Below, piece after piece: positions 16,629 to 26,205 of a stretch of DNA of 64,000 bases; within the stretch, counting starts at the first letter, position 1, and each line of letters begins with the position of its first letter. The stretch covers positions 496,001 through 560,000 of the forward strand of contig NZ_CP054587.1 in assembly GCF_002025255.2 (NCBI RefSeq). Reading direction: 5' to 3'. The notes beneath the pieces were generated by a model that saw only the letters and a program-made list of their open reading frames with translations, had not been told where the DNA came from and did no database searches. This stretch comes from Halolamina sp. CBA1230. GTDB taxonomy: Archaea > Halobacteriota > Halobacteria > Halobacteriales > Haloferacaceae. The translations under genes and the position numbers were made by a program.

Positions 16629-17858
16629 ATGAGCGATCACATCCCGGTCACGGTGCTCTCGGGGAGTCTCGGCGCCGGGAAGACCACGCTACTGAACCAC
16701 CTACTCACGAACGCTGGCGACCGCGACATCGCCGTCCTGGTCAACGACATGGGCGACGTGAACGTCGACGCCGAACTCGTCGCGGAAGGATCCGACACGG
16801 ACGTCGCCGGCGGCGTCGAGGAGCTCTCGAACGGCTGTATCTGCTGTGAGCTGCAGGACGACCTCGAGACCGCCGTGGTTCGGCTCGCGCGGAACCGCGA
16901 GTTCGACCACCTGATCGTGGAGTCCTCGGGCATCTCCGAGCCCGCGCCGGTCGCGCGGCTGTTCACCACCGAGTCCGCCGCGGCCGCACGGTACCGCGTG
17001 AACGGACTGGTGACAGTCGTCGACTCCCGGCTGTTCGTGGACACGTTCGGCGGCGAGGGGACGCCCGAGCGCACCGCCGCCGAGGAGGACGACCGCCCGC
17101 TGTCGGATTTGCTGGTCGAACAGATCGAGGTGTCGAACGCGGTCGTGCTCAACAAGGCCGACCTCTGTACGGACGACGAACTCGACGAGGCCGAGGCGCT
17201 GGTGGCGGCGCTCCAGCCCGACGCCGACACGGTCCGCACCGCCTTCTCCGAGGTCGACCCTGAGTGGCTGCTCGACGTCGAGCGCTTCGACGAAGGCGAA
17301 GTGAACGACTTGCCGGGCTGGAAACGCGCGCTGGCGGACGAGGAGCACGAACACGACGGCGAGCACGACGACGGCCACGGCCACCGGCACCCGGACGAGG
17401 TGTACGGCGTCGCCTCGTTCACCTACAGACAGCGCCGGCCGTTCCACCCCGAGCGGATCGCCGCGGTGCTCCGTGATCTCCCCGACGGCGTCGTCCGCTC
17501 GAAAGGGACGATCTGGATCGCGGACAACGAACTCCGTCAGACGGTCGGGCAAGCGGGGTCGTCCGTGCGCGTGGAGGCGCGCGGGCCGTGGATCGCCTCC
17601 CTCCCCGAGGTCGAGCAGGATCTCTACCGCTCGAACCGACCGAGCCTCGAGTGGGACGAGGAGCACGGCGACCGGCGCACGGAGTACGTCGTGATCGGCA
17701 CGGAGTTCGACGAGGACGCGCTGCGGGACCGCCTCGACGACGCGCTCGTCACCGACGAGGAGTGGGAGGACGTGGACGCGCTGCCCGCTGGTCCGTTCCC
17801 GACGGAGAACCAGGACGAGACCGCGCTGCGTGAGCCGGCGCCGGCGACGGTGGAGTAA
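16629..17858 (+). CDS. CobW/COG0523 family GTPase metallochaperone
   Basis: 409 residues. Walker A GSLGAGKTTLL (~10-20), the metal motif GCICCEL (C-x-C-C, ~74-80), the guanine motif NKAD, a His/Asp-rich loop (HEHDGEHDDGHGHRH, ~240-255) and a CobW C-terminal domain. The C-x-C-C motif and His-rich loop point to a zinc-handling member (ZNG1/YciC type), not cobalamin synthesis; no cob gene is near. A small zinc-ribbon gene converges with it, nine bases away. ATG 16629 is supported by GTTGAAAG about 30 bases upstream. Confidence 0.92.
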   Translation: MSDHIPVTVLSGSLGAGKTTLLNHLLTNAGDRDIAVLVNDMGDVNVDAELVAEGSDTDVAGGVEELSNGCICCELQDDLETAVVRLARNREFDHLIVESSGISEPAPVARLFTTESAAAARYRVNGLVTVVDSRLFVDTFGGEGTPERTAAEEDDRPLSDLLVEQIEVSNAVVLNKADLCTDDELDEAEALVAALQPDADTVRTAFSEVDPEWLLDVERFDEGEVNDLPGWKRALADEEHEHDGEHDDGHGHRHPDEVYGVASFTYRQRRPFHPERIAAVLRDLPDGVVRSKGTIWIADNELRQTVGQAGSSVRVEARGPWIASLPEVEQDLYRSNRPSLEWDEEHGDRRTEYVVIGTEFDEDALRDRLDDALVTDEEWEDVDALPAGPFPTENQDETALREPAPATVE

Positions 17859-17867
17859 CGCGGCGGC

Positions 17868-18104
17868 TCAGCAGGCACAGCCGTCGGCGTAGGAACGCTC
17901 GAACCGCATCGACTCCCCGCAGTCGGGACACTGCGGCGTCCCCTCGCCGTCGTGGTCGAGTCCCTCAGCCGCCACGTCGGCGTCGCGGACCCGGACCCCG
18001 CAGTCGTCACACCAGTACGCCCCCTTCGACTCCGGTTCCGACTCGGTCTCCGACTCCTCGGTTCGCCCGGTGAGCGCGCTCTCGATCGTGCCAACAATAC
18101 CCAT
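17868..18104 (-). CDS. Small zinc-ribbon protein
   Basis: 78 residues. After a short N-terminal helix and acidic linker comes CDDC, then 26 residues later CPDC, and the extreme C-terminus is CAC. The four main cysteines form a classical zinc ribbon; the CAC tail could add ligands. It is not recognised beyond that. It is convergent with the CobW GTPase and could be a client, but this is only positional. Confidence 0.8.
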   Translation of the reverse strand: MGIVGTIESALTGRTEESETESEPESKGAYWCDDCGVRVRDADVAAEGLDHDGEGTPQCPDCGESMRFERSYADGCAC

Positions 18105-18181
18105 ACATGTGTTTTCCGACTCCACCCTCTTAGCTTCCACGGCGACCAATAGCTAAGTGTCCCCGCCCCGGGCTACCACGT

Positions 18182-18415
18182 ATGAGCGACGACGACCGCG
18201 GCCCGACCGGCCGCGAGGGGTTCGAGGCGGCGGCGGAGCGATCCGAGGGGAACCCGTGGGTGGTCCACGGGCTGAACGCCGTGCTGTCGACGCTGTTCGC
18301 GCTGACGATCGTCTGGGGGCTCGACTACGTCGGCAGCCTCGCGTTCACGCCGGTCAACGTCGCGACGGCGGCGGTGCTCATCTTCACCGGCGCGTACCTG
18401 ATGTCCGTCCGATAG
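18182..18415 (+). CDS. Small two-helix membrane protein
   Basis: 77 residues. A charged N-terminus (about 30 residues, ending GNPWVVHGLNAVLS) is followed by two hydrophobic helices (~31-50 and ~56-75) and the end YLMSVR. It belongs to the many small haloarchaeal membrane proteins without known function. CTAAGT 27 bases upstream of the ATG supports a leaderless start. Confidence 0.78.
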   Translation: MSDDDRGPTGREGFEAAAERSEGNPWVVHGLNAVLSTLFALTIVWGLDYVGSLAFTPVNVATAAVLIFTGAYLMSVR

Positions 18416-18446
18416 ACAGTAGGGGGCCGGGGGCGAACCCCGGTGC

Positions 18447-19424
18447 ATGGTGACACGCATCGGTATCCACGCCTCCATCGAGGCGCTGTTCCCGCCGGCA
18501 GTGCTCCGGGACCGACTCGCCGACGTCGACGAGTGTTTCCGACTCTCGTCCGCCAGTCAGACCCAGTCTGACGACGTCGGCCCCGAGGTGGTCGTCGTCG
18601 ACACCGACGCGGTCGACACGGTCGACGCGCTGGTGACGTTCGCGTACGACGACGCCTTCCTCGACGCCGACCTGGAGTGGATCCACTCCGTCCAGGCCGG
18701 CGTCGATCGGTTCCCGTTCGACGAACTGGAAGCGAGAAGCATCCGCCTCACGAACAGCACCGGCACCCACGGCGACAGCGTGGGCGAGACCGTCGCGGGG
18801 TACATGCTCGCCTTCGCGCGCCGCCTCCACGAGTTCCGCAGCAAGCAGGAACGGACGGAGTGGGCGTGGTCGGAGTGGGACGCGCCGTTCACGCTCGCGG
18901 GGAGTTCGCTCTGTGTCGTCGGCCTCGGCACGCTCGGTCGCGGGATCGCCGCCCGCGCCGACGCGCTGGGGATGGACGTGACCGGCGTCAAGCGCACGCC
19001 GACGCCCGTCGATCACGTCGGGACGGTGTACCCGAGCTCCGAGCTCCACGAGGCGATCGGTGACGCGAAGTTCGTCGCGCTCGCGGTGCCGCTGACCGAC
19101 GAGACGGAGGGGCTGATCGGCGCCGAAGAGCTGGCGCGGCTGCGCGAGGACGCGATCCTCATCAACGTCGCGCGGGGCGCCGTCGTCGACCAGTCGGCGC
19201 TGGTCGACGCGCTGGAAGCGGACGAACTCGACGGCGCCGCGCTGGACGTGTTCGAGACCGAGCCGCTGTCCGCGGACTCGCCGCTGTGGGGGATGGACGA
19301 CGTGATCGTGACGCCCCACAGCGCGGCCGCCCACCGGGAGTACCCCGACCGGATGGCCGCGCTGGTGCGGGAGAACGTTCGCCGGATCGCCGAGGGCGAG
19401 GGGCTGGCGAACCAGGTCGTGTAG
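18447..19424 (+). CDS. D-2-hydroxyacid dehydrogenase (NAD-dependent)
   Basis: 325 residues. Rossmann motif GLGTLGRG (~158-165); catalytic Arg243 in NVARGAVVD, Glu272 in DVFETEPL and His291 in VTPHSAAAH, with the spacing seen in phosphoglycerate dehydrogenase. It reduces 2-keto acids or oxidises D-2-hydroxyacids; substrate unknown (glyoxylate, hydroxypyruvate or others). It is not SerA, since the C-terminal ASB/ACT domains are absent. ATG at 18447 lies 31 bases after the previous stop. Confidence 0.92.
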   Translation: MVTRIGIHASIEALFPPAVLRDRLADVDECFRLSSASQTQSDDVGPEVVVVDTDAVDTVDALVTFAYDDAFLDADLEWIHSVQAGVDRFPFDELEARSIRLTNSTGTHGDSVGETVAGYMLAFARRLHEFRSKQERTEWAWSEWDAPFTLAGSSLCVVGLGTLGRGIAARADALGMDVTGVKRTPTPVDHVGTVYPSSELHEAIGDAKFVALAVPLTDETEGLIGAEELARLREDAILINVARGAVVDQSALVDALEADELDGAALDVFETEPLSADSPLWGMDDVIVTPHSAAAHREYPDRMAALVRENVRRIAEGEGLANQVV

Positions 19425-19466
19425 CTCACCGGAAGCGACACAAACCCCCGTCCCTATCACTCGGGC

Positions 19467-19757
19467 ATGGTCGGACTCGGAAGCACCGCACAGAAGCTGC
19501 AGACCGTCGCGGAGAGGGCCGAGAAGGTGTACGAGCGGATGAACAAGCTCCGCGAGGAGGTCGAGGAGACACAACAGACCGTCGACGAGACCAAACAGCG
19601 CGTCGTCGCCGTCGAGGAGGAGTTGGCCGAGCAGCGCGCCGTGCTCGACGCGATCGCCGAGGAGCACGACGTCGACGCCGACGCCGTCGCTGCCGAGGCC
19701 CACATCGAGGAGGCCGAGGCCGACGAGGACGAAGGGACGACGAACGGCGACAACTGA
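19467..19757 (+). CDS. Coiled-coil protein (DUF5798-like)
   Basis: 96 residues. A heptad-rich helix runs from about residue 9 to 66 (KLREEVEETQQTVDETKQRV, then VVAVEEELAEQRAVLDAIAE), followed by a very acidic tail. It resembles the short haloarchaeal family DUF5798, of unknown role, probably an oligomer. No signal peptide. Confidence 0.78.
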   Translation: MVGLGSTAQKLQTVAERAEKVYERMNKLREEVEETQQTVDETKQRVVAVEEELAEQRAVLDAIAEEHDVDADAVAAEAHIEEAEADEDEGTTNGDN

Positions 19758-19814
19758 GCCCGCCCGTTTCTCGGAGATGGTAAGCTACACAAACGCCTCC
19801 GCCCACGTTCGAGT

Positions 19815-20795
19815 ATGACCACTCATCGGGAGCCTCTGGACTCGGTTCTCGACACCATCGGCGAGACGCCGCTGGTCCGCGTCCACGACAGCCCCGACGC
19901 GGTGCCCGTCTACGCCAAACTGGAGTCGTTCAACCCCGGCGCCAGCATCAAGGACCGCATCGGGATGTACATGCTCGAAGGGATGCTGGAGCGGGGCGAC
20001 GTCGAGCCCGGCGGCACGGTGATCGAGCCCACGGCGGGCAACACGGGGATCGGGATCGCGGTCGCGGCCGGGCAGCTGGATCTGGACGCCGTGTTCGTCG
20101 TCCCCGAGCGCTTCTCCGTCGAGAAACAGCAGCTCATGCGCGCACTCGGCGCCGAGGTGATCAACACGCCCAGCGAGGACGGGATGGGTCGCGCCATCGA
20201 GCGCGCCCACGAGCTCGCGGACGAGCTCGACAACGCCGCCGTCCCCCAGCAGTTCTCGAACCCGCTCAACGTCGAGGCCCACTACGAGACCACCGCGCCC
20301 GAGATCTACGACGCCCTCGACGGCGAGGTCGGCGCGCTCGTCGCGGGCTGTGGCACCGCGGGTACGCTGATGGGGATGGCCCGCTACGGCCGCGAACAGG
20401 ACGAGAACACCCACGTCGCCGCCGTCGAGCCCGAAGGCTCCCTGTACGGCACCCTGCTGGGCGAGGAGCGCGAGGAAGGTGAGTACAAAACTGAGGGGAT
20501 CGGCACCCACGACACCTCGACGAACGAGCTGTTCGAGCCCGAACTGGTCGACGAAGTCCACGCGGTGCCGGACGAGGAGTCCCACGCCGAGATCCAGCGA
20601 CTCGCCGCCGAGGAGGGGCATCTGGTGGCCTCCAGCGCGGGCGCGAACGCGGTCGCCGCGAAGAAGGTGGCCCGGGGGATCGCCGACGGCGAGATCGACG
20701 CCCCCCACGACGCGGTGGTGACGGTGTTCGCCGACTCCAGCGAGCGCTACCTCTCGAAGGGGATCTACGGCGAGTACGAGGAGTGGGAGGGGTAA
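19815..20795 (+). CDS. cysK: Cysteine synthase (PLP-dependent, CysK/CBS family)
   Basis: 326 residues. PLP lysine is Lys46 in PGASIKDRIG; the substrate loop is PTAGNTGIGIA; the phosphate cup is GCGTAGTLMG. O-acetylserine (or phosphoserine) sulfhydrylase is the best call, making cysteine from sulfide. The loop VEPEGS and the C-terminal TVFADSSERYLSKGIY are typical of archaeal OASS-like proteins. The short N-terminus without a CBS or heme domain argues against cystathionine beta-synthase, though the fold cannot fully exclude it. Confidence 0.9.
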   Translation: MTTHREPLDSVLDTIGETPLVRVHDSPDAVPVYAKLESFNPGASIKDRIGMYMLEGMLERGDVEPGGTVIEPTAGNTGIGIAVAAGQLDLDAVFVVPERFSVEKQQLMRALGAEVINTPSEDGMGRAIERAHELADELDNAAVPQQFSNPLNVEAHYETTAPEIYDALDGEVGALVAGCGTAGTLMGMARYGREQDENTHVAAVEPEGSLYGTLLGEEREEGEYKTEGIGTHDTSTNELFEPELVDEVHAVPDEESHAEIQRLAAEEGHLVASSAGANAVAAKKVARGIADGEIDAPHDAVVTVFADSSERYLSKGIYGEYEEWEG

Positions 20796-21054
20796 CTCGA
20801 CCGCGGCGCGGGTGAGCCAGCACGGACCGTCGGAGCACTCGCCACCGCGGCGGCGTGGATCCTCGCGTTCCTCGGCTCCCGTGCTCCCGCCACCGCGCCG
20901 GAAAGGTGTGTACTGATCCGGCAGCTAGTGGTGGTATCGTTGGATTCCCAGACAGACCTGTGCAGTCATTTCCGTCAGACCAGTCAGGTTCCGAACTAGA
21001 GCGCTCCTCGAAACGATGGGCTTAACCGCTGGTCACCGAGAGAGAGCCACAACG

Positions 21055-22140
21055 ATGCGCGACCACATCGACCGACGAACGTTCATCGGGGGTGCGACCG
21101 GCGCTGCACTGACCGGACTGACTGGCTGTCTCGGCGGCGGCGGCGGCAGCAGCACCGAGACGAACGTCGGGATGGTGTACGCCCTCGGCGGGCTGGGCGA
21201 CGAGGCGTTCAACGACATGGCCCACGCGGGCATCCAGCGCGCCGAGGAGGAGCTCGGGATCTCCTACGAGAACACCGAGCCGACGGGGCAGAGCGAGTTC
21301 GGCACGTTCCAGCAGCAGTTCGCCACGTCGACGGACCCGAACTACGATATGATCGCCTGTATCGGGTTCGCCCAGCGGAGCGCGCTCCAGGAGAACGCCG
21401 AGGAGTACCCCGACCAGAACTTCATGCTGGTCGACGCCGAACTCGACGTGGACAACGTCGCCTCCTACACGTTCCGCGAGCACGAGGGGTCGTTCCAGGT
21501 GGGCCACCTCGCCGGGCTCCTGTCGACCCGGGAGTTCAGCCACGAGGGGACGTACAGCGGCACCGAGAAGACGTTCTCCACCAACCCCGACGAGAAGGTG
21601 GTCGGCTTCGTCGGCGGGAAGGAGAACCCCCTGATCAAGAAGTTCGAGGCCGGCTTCATCGCGGGCGTCGAGCACGTCGACTCCGAGATCGACGTGCGCG
21701 CGGCGTACGCCGGCTCGTGGAACGACCCCGGGCGCGGCCAGGCGATCGCCGCCTCGATGTACGGCGAGGGCGCCGACATCGTCTACCACGCCGCGGGCGC
21801 CACCGGCGGCGGCGTGTTCAACGCGGCGGGCGAGCACGGCCGCCTCGCGATCGGTGTCGACAGCGACCAGTCGCTGAGCAGCGACGCGAGCCACACCATC
21901 GTCGCGAGCATGGTCAAGCACGTCGACACCGCGGTGTTCAACGCGACCCAGGACGTCGTCAACGACGAGTTCCAGGGCGGCTCCACCATCGCGCTCGGCC
22001 TCGACGATGAGGGCGTCGAAGCCGTCATCGGCACCGAGTACGAAGGGGAGATCCCGCAGGACGTGCTCGACGCGCTCGACTCCTCCCGTCAGGCGATCCA
22101 GAACGGCGAGATCGACGTGCCGACCGAACCCGAGAACTGA
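21055..22140 (+). CDS. BMP-family substrate-binding lipoprotein (nucleoside type)
   Basis: 361 residues. The N-terminus is a Tat lipoprotein signal: RRTFIGG, hydrophobic stretch, lipobox LTGC, then a Gly/Ser linker. The mature part is a BMP/PnrA fold (VGMVYALGGLGDEAFNDMAH; FVGGKENPLIKKFEAGFIAG; VYHAAGATGGGVFNAAGE). PnrA-like proteins bind purine nucleosides, and the ATPase and two permeases downstream are the matching nucleoside-uptake set. ATG 21055 keeps the twin-Arg near the start; CTTAAC at about 21020 is the TATA candidate. Confidence 0.93.
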   Translation: MRDHIDRRTFIGGATGAALTGLTGCLGGGGGSSTETNVGMVYALGGLGDEAFNDMAHAGIQRAEEELGISYENTEPTGQSEFGTFQQQFATSTDPNYDMIACIGFAQRSALQENAEEYPDQNFMLVDAELDVDNVASYTFREHEGSFQVGHLAGLLSTREFSHEGTYSGTEKTFSTNPDEKVVGFVGGKENPLIKKFEAGFIAGVEHVDSEIDVRAAYAGSWNDPGRGQAIAASMYGEGADIVYHAAGATGGGVFNAAGEHGRLAIGVDSDQSLSSDASHTIVASMVKHVDTAVFNATQDVVNDEFQGGSTIALGLDDEGVEAVIGTEYEGEIPQDVLDALDSSRQAIQNGEIDVPTEPEN

Positions 22141-22214
22141 GTTCGCGACCGACGGGTCGCTCCCCTCCGACCGTCGGGGGCGGAACCACCTTCCACTCTC
22201 CCGAACCAACATAG

Positions 22215-23774
22215 ATGAGCGCGCCAGCGGTCGACCTCAGACGGATCACCAAACAGTTCCCGGGCGTCCTCGCGAACGACGAGGTCGACTTGACCGTCGA
22301 ACGCGGGAGCGTCCACGCCCTCCTCGGCGAGAACGGGGCGGGCAAGACGACGCTGATGAACGTCCTCTACGGGCTGTACCAGCCCACCGACGGCACCGTC
22401 GTCGTCGACGGCGAGGAGCGGACGTTCGACTCCCCCCGGGACGCGATCGACGCCGGTATCGGCATGATCCACCAGCACTTCATGCTCGTGGAGCCGATGA
22501 CCGTGACCCAGAACGTCGTGCTCGGCAACGAGCCACGGAAATGGGGTGGGCTCGCGATCGACCGCGAGACCGCCCGCGAGGACGTCGCCGAGCTCGCCGA
22601 CCGCTACGGGTTCGACGTGGACCCCGAAGCGACCGTCGGCGACCTCTCGGTGGGCGAGCAACAGCGCATCGAGATCCTGAAGGCGCTGTACCGTGGCGCC
22701 GACACCCTGATCCTCGACGAGCCGACCGCGGTGCTCACCCCACAGGAGGTCGAGGAGCTGTTCGACGTGTTCGACGAGCTGACCGAGGCCGGCAAGACGA
22801 TCATCTTCATCACCCACAAGCTGAGCGAGGTGACCGACGCGGCCGACGAGGTCACGGTGCTGCGCGACGGGAAGAACGTCGGGACGGTCGACGTCGACGA
22901 GGTCGACGGCACCGAGCTCGCGGAGATGATGGTCGGCCGTGAGGTGCTGTTCGACACGGAGAAATCGCCCGTCGAGACGGGCTCGATCGGGCTCGCGGCG
23001 CGTGACCTCGTGGTCGAGGACGACCGCGGGGTACGCGCCGTCGACGGCGTCGACCTCCGGATCGCCGACGGCGAGGTGTTCGGCGTCGCCGGCGTCGACG
23101 GTAACGGCCAGTCGGAGCTGGTCGAAGCGATCACCGGCCTCCGGACACCCGTCTCGGGGCGGGTGTATCTCGGCGACGAGGACGTGACCGACGCCCCGCG
23201 GCGGCGGCGCATCGAGAACGGGATGGCGTACGTCCCGGAGGACCGACAGACCCGCGGGCTGGTGATGTCGTACGACCTGACCGAGAACGGCCTGCTCGGC
23301 AGCCAACGTGACCAGCAGTTCGCCGACGGCGGTCGCATCCGCTGGGGGGACGCCGAGGAACACGCCGAGGAGATCGTCGAAGAGTACGACGTCCGCCCCG
23401 CCGACCCCGACGCGACCGCGACGTCGCTCTCGGGCGGGAACCAGCAGAAGTTCATCGTCGGCCGGGAGTTCTCCCGCGACCCGTCGGCCGTCGTCGCCTC
23501 CCACCCGACCCGCGGCGTCGACGTGGGCAGCGTGGAGTTCATCCACGACCGCCTGCTCGAACTGCGCGACGAGGGGGCGGCGGTGCTGCTGGTCTCCTCG
23601 AAGCTCGACGAGGTCCGGAGCCTCTCCGACCGCCTGGGCGTGATGCACGACGGCGAACTGGTCGACGTGGTCGACCCCGCCGAAGTCACCGAGGAGCAGT
23701 TGGGGCTGCTGATGGCGGGCGAGGAGCCCGAGGACGTGCCGCAGGCGTCCCGCCGGAACGGGGGTGAGCGATGA
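22215..23774 (+). CDS. ABC transporter ATPase, duplicated, nucleoside/sugar type
   Basis: 519 residues with two ABC domains. The first has intact Walker A GENGAGKTTLMN, signature LSVGEQQRIEIL and Walker B LILDEPT. The second has degenerate Walker A GVDGNGQSEL and signature LSGGNQQKF, and its Walker B position reads VVASHPTRGVD. This asymmetry is standard for RbsA/MglA/NupO-type ATPases. It energises import by the two downstream permeases, with which it overlaps by four bases (ATGA). Confidence 0.95.
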   Translation: MSAPAVDLRRITKQFPGVLANDEVDLTVERGSVHALLGENGAGKTTLMNVLYGLYQPTDGTVVVDGEERTFDSPRDAIDAGIGMIHQHFMLVEPMTVTQNVVLGNEPRKWGGLAIDRETAREDVAELADRYGFDVDPEATVGDLSVGEQQRIEILKALYRGADTLILDEPTAVLTPQEVEELFDVFDELTEAGKTIIFITHKLSEVTDAADEVTVLRDGKNVGTVDVDEVDGTELAEMMVGREVLFDTEKSPVETGSIGLAARDLVVEDDRGVRAVDGVDLRIADGEVFGVAGVDGNGQSELVEAITGLRTPVSGRVYLGDEDVTDAPRRRRIENGMAYVPEDRQTRGLVMSYDLTENGLLGSQRDQQFADGGRIRWGDAEEHAEEIVEEYDVRPADPDATATSLSGGNQQKFIVGREFSRDPSAVVASHPTRGVDVGSVEFIHDRLLELRDEGAAVLLVSSKLDEVRSLSDRLGVMHDGELVDVVDPAEVTEEQLGLLMAGEEPEDVPQASRRNGGER

Positions 23775-24901
23775 ACCCCGATCGTCTCCCGGACCCGATC
23801 GCGGGGCTGCTGGGCCGGCTGGTCGACGCCTCCGCGGGCGAACGGCTGGTCGTCAGCGTCGCCGCGCTGGTCACGGCGATCCTGCTCGGCGGCGTCGTCA
23901 CGCTGGTCGCAGGGGTGTTCGCGGAGTGTGCCACGCCGATTTTCGGACCGTTCTGTTACAACCCCCTCGCGGTGTACCGCTACCTGTTCCTCGCGCCGTT
24001 TTTCGACTCCTTCATCCTGCAGGAGACGCTGAAGAACTCCGCGCTGCTTCTGTTCACGGGGCTGGCCGTCGCCGTCTCGTTCCGTGCCGGGCTGTTCAAC
24101 ATCGGGACGCAGGGACAGCTGGTGCTGGGTGCGCTCGCGGCCGCGCTCGCGGCCGTCTGGGTCGGCCCGGCGGCGCCGTCGGGCCCGGTCGGCGGCGCGC
24201 TGATCGCGATCGTCGCGATGATCGCCGGCGCGGTCGTCGGCGGGCTCTACGCCGCCATCCCGGGCGCGCTGAAGGCGTACGCCGACGCGAACGAGGTGAT
24301 CACCACCATCATGCTCAACTTCATCGCGAGCGACGTCGCGTTCTTCCTCGTCTCGGCGTACTTCCAGAAGCCCGACAGCGGGAGCGTCGAGACGCGTGAC
24401 GTGCCGGCCGCGGCGCGGTTCGGTCCGGAGATCGCGCTCGCGATGGCGATCGCGCTGACGCTTTTGATCACCTACGTGCTCTGGGGGACCGCGTTCGGCT
24501 ACGACCTCCGGACCGCGGGGATCCAGCCCGAGGCCGCCGACTACGCGGGCGTCGACGCCAAGCGCATGATCGTCACGAGCATGACCCTCTCGGGGATGAT
24601 CGGCGGCATGGGCGGCGCGGTCTGGGTGCTGATGTCCGTCGGGCGCTGGGTCAACGGCGTCCCCTCGCTGGGGTTCGACGGGATCACGGTGTCGGTGCTG
24701 GCGAGCAACAACCCCCTCGGGGTGCTGTTCGCGGGGCCGCTGTTCGGCTCGATGCAGGCGGGGAGCCTCTCGATCGACTTCCAACTCGGCGTGCCCAGAC
24801 AGCTCGTCGGCGTCATCCGGGGGCTGGTGATCCTGCTGGTCGCCATGCCCGAGTTCTTCCGGGCGCTCGGCGTGCGCTGGAACATGGGGGGTAGCCGATG
24901 A
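23771..24901 (+). CDS. ABC transporter permease (nucleoside type, subunit 1)
   Basis: 376 residues, 8-10 membrane helices, BPD_transp_2 family: FRAGLFNIGTQGQLVLGA, GALKAYADANEVITTIMLNF and NPLGVLFAGPLFGSMQAG. Homologues are the YufP/NupP permeases paired with BMP-family binding proteins. It overlaps the ATPase upstream and the second permease downstream by four bases each. Confidence 0.93.
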   Translation: MNPDRLPDPIAGLLGRLVDASAGERLVVSVAALVTAILLGGVVTLVAGVFAECATPIFGPFCYNPLAVYRYLFLAPFFDSFILQETLKNSALLLFTGLAVAVSFRAGLFNIGTQGQLVLGALAAALAAVWVGPAAPSGPVGGALIAIVAMIAGAVVGGLYAAIPGALKAYADANEVITTIMLNFIASDVAFFLVSAYFQKPDSGSVETRDVPAAARFGPEIALAMAIALTLLITYVLWGTAFGYDLRTAGIQPEAADYAGVDAKRMIVTSMTLSGMIGGMGGAVWVLMSVGRWVNGVPSLGFDGITVSVLASNNPLGVLFAGPLFGSMQAGSLSIDFQLGVPRQLVGVIRGLVILLVAMPEFFRALGVRWNMGGSR

Positions 24902-26127
24902 ACGCGATCAGGCGCTTCGGGCTGCTGGCAGTCAGCACGCTCGCCGTGGTCGCGGTCGTCCTGATCGGCCAGCTGTTCCCGAACACGCCGGCGGGCGAGC
25001 TCGCGAGCGTGCTCGACGCCGGCTACGCTGCCTCCGCGCTCCGGCTGGCGGTCCCCATCGCGTTCGCCGCGCTGGGCGGCATCTTCGCCGAGCGCAGCGG
25101 CGTGATCAACATCGGGCTCGAAGGGCTGCTGATCGTCGGCGCGTTCACCGGCGTCGCGGTCGCCCACTGGATGATCGGCGAGAGCGGCGCGAGCCTCGGC
25201 CCGGGGGTCGTGCTCCTGCTCGTGATCGCGGCGCTGCTCGCGTTGGCCGGCGCGGCGCTGGACCTGCTGGGTGACTCCCGCAGGGAGATGGCGATCCGTG
25301 GCGGCGGCGGGGTGCTCGCGACCGCCGTCCTCGCCGCGCTCACGGTCGCGCTCGCGGGGCCGACGCTCGCGGCGACGTGGATCGCGTTCTACGTCGCGGT
25401 GCTGGTCAGCGGGGCGTTCTCGCTTTTGTTCGCGGTCGTCACCATCGAGTACCGTGCGGACCAGGTGATCGCGGGGCTGGCGGTCTGGCTGATCGCGCTC
25501 GGCGCGGCCCCCTTCGCCAGCAGCGTCATCTGGGGCAGCGTGAACTCGCCGGGCGTGGACACGCTCGGCACGTGGACGGTGCCGCTGCTCTCGGAGATCC
25601 CGACGGTCGGCTCGGTGCTGTTCGACGCCGAGCCGGTCGTCTACTTCCTGCTGCTCGCGACGCCGGTATCGTGGTACGTCCTCGCCCACACTTCCTTCGG
25701 CTACTGGGTGCGGGCCAGCGGGCAGAACCCCAAGGCGCTCGACACCGCGGGCGTCGACGTGCGCCGGGTGCGCTACGCCGCCGTGCTGATCTCGGGCGTG
25801 TTCTCGGGGATCGGCGGCGCCGGCCTCTCGCTGGGCCGCGTGGGCAACTTCGTCGGCAGCGGGACGACGATGGTCGACGGCCGGGGGTGGATCGGCATCA
25901 CTGCGATGCTGTTCGGCAACTACAACCCCTTCGGCGCGTTCGGCGCGTCGCTTTTGTTCGCGGCGCTGGACGCGCTCCAGTTCCGGCTCCAGCAGCTGAA
26001 CGTCGCCATCCCGGACTCGCTGATCCAGTCGGTCCCCTACGTCACCGTGATCGTGGTGCTCGCGCTGGTGGGACGGACCCGCACGCCGGACGCCGCCGGC
26101 GAGCACTACGAGGCCGACGAGGACTGA
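24898..26127 (+). CDS. ABC transporter permease (nucleoside type, subunit 2)
   Basis: 409 residues, last gene of the operon. It has the YufQ/NupQ-like ALGGIFAERSGVINIGLEGL near residue 60, RADQVIAGLAVWLIALGAAP and GRGWIGITAMLFGNYNPFG. It is longer than bacterial homologues (about 320) because of an extra helical stretch around residues 100-170. It forms the heterodimeric membrane channel with the preceding permease. Confidence 0.92.
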   Translation: MNAIRRFGLLAVSTLAVVAVVLIGQLFPNTPAGELASVLDAGYAASALRLAVPIAFAALGGIFAERSGVINIGLEGLLIVGAFTGVAVAHWMIGESGASLGPGVVLLLVIAALLALAGAALDLLGDSRREMAIRGGGGVLATAVLAALTVALAGPTLAATWIAFYVAVLVSGAFSLLFAVVTIEYRADQVIAGLAVWLIALGAAPFASSVIWGSVNSPGVDTLGTWTVPLLSEIPTVGSVLFDAEPVVYFLLLATPVSWYVLAHTSFGYWVRASGQNPKALDTAGVDVRRVRYAAVLISGVFSGIGGAGLSLGRVGNFVGSGTTMVDGRGWIGITAMLFGNYNPFGAFGASLLFAALDALQFRLQQLNVAIPDSLIQSVPYVTVIVVLALVGRTRTPDAAGEHYEADED

Positions 26128-26205
26128 TCGCCGCGGCGACAGCCGATTTTCCGACCCCGTGCTCGTGATAAAGAGTTTTGCACCTTCCCACCCGAGGGAC
26201 TGCAA

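Noticed and set aside
16215-16640. Longer start of the small ATPase partner gene
   Set aside because: The upstream residues overlap the promoter and the divergent CobW gene; TTTTAC fits the shorter start at 16511.
20796-21054. Possible short membrane protein (TVGALATAAAWILAFLG)
   Set aside because: No start codon with a promoter and no homologue recognised; stretch also forms an imperfect inverted repeat.
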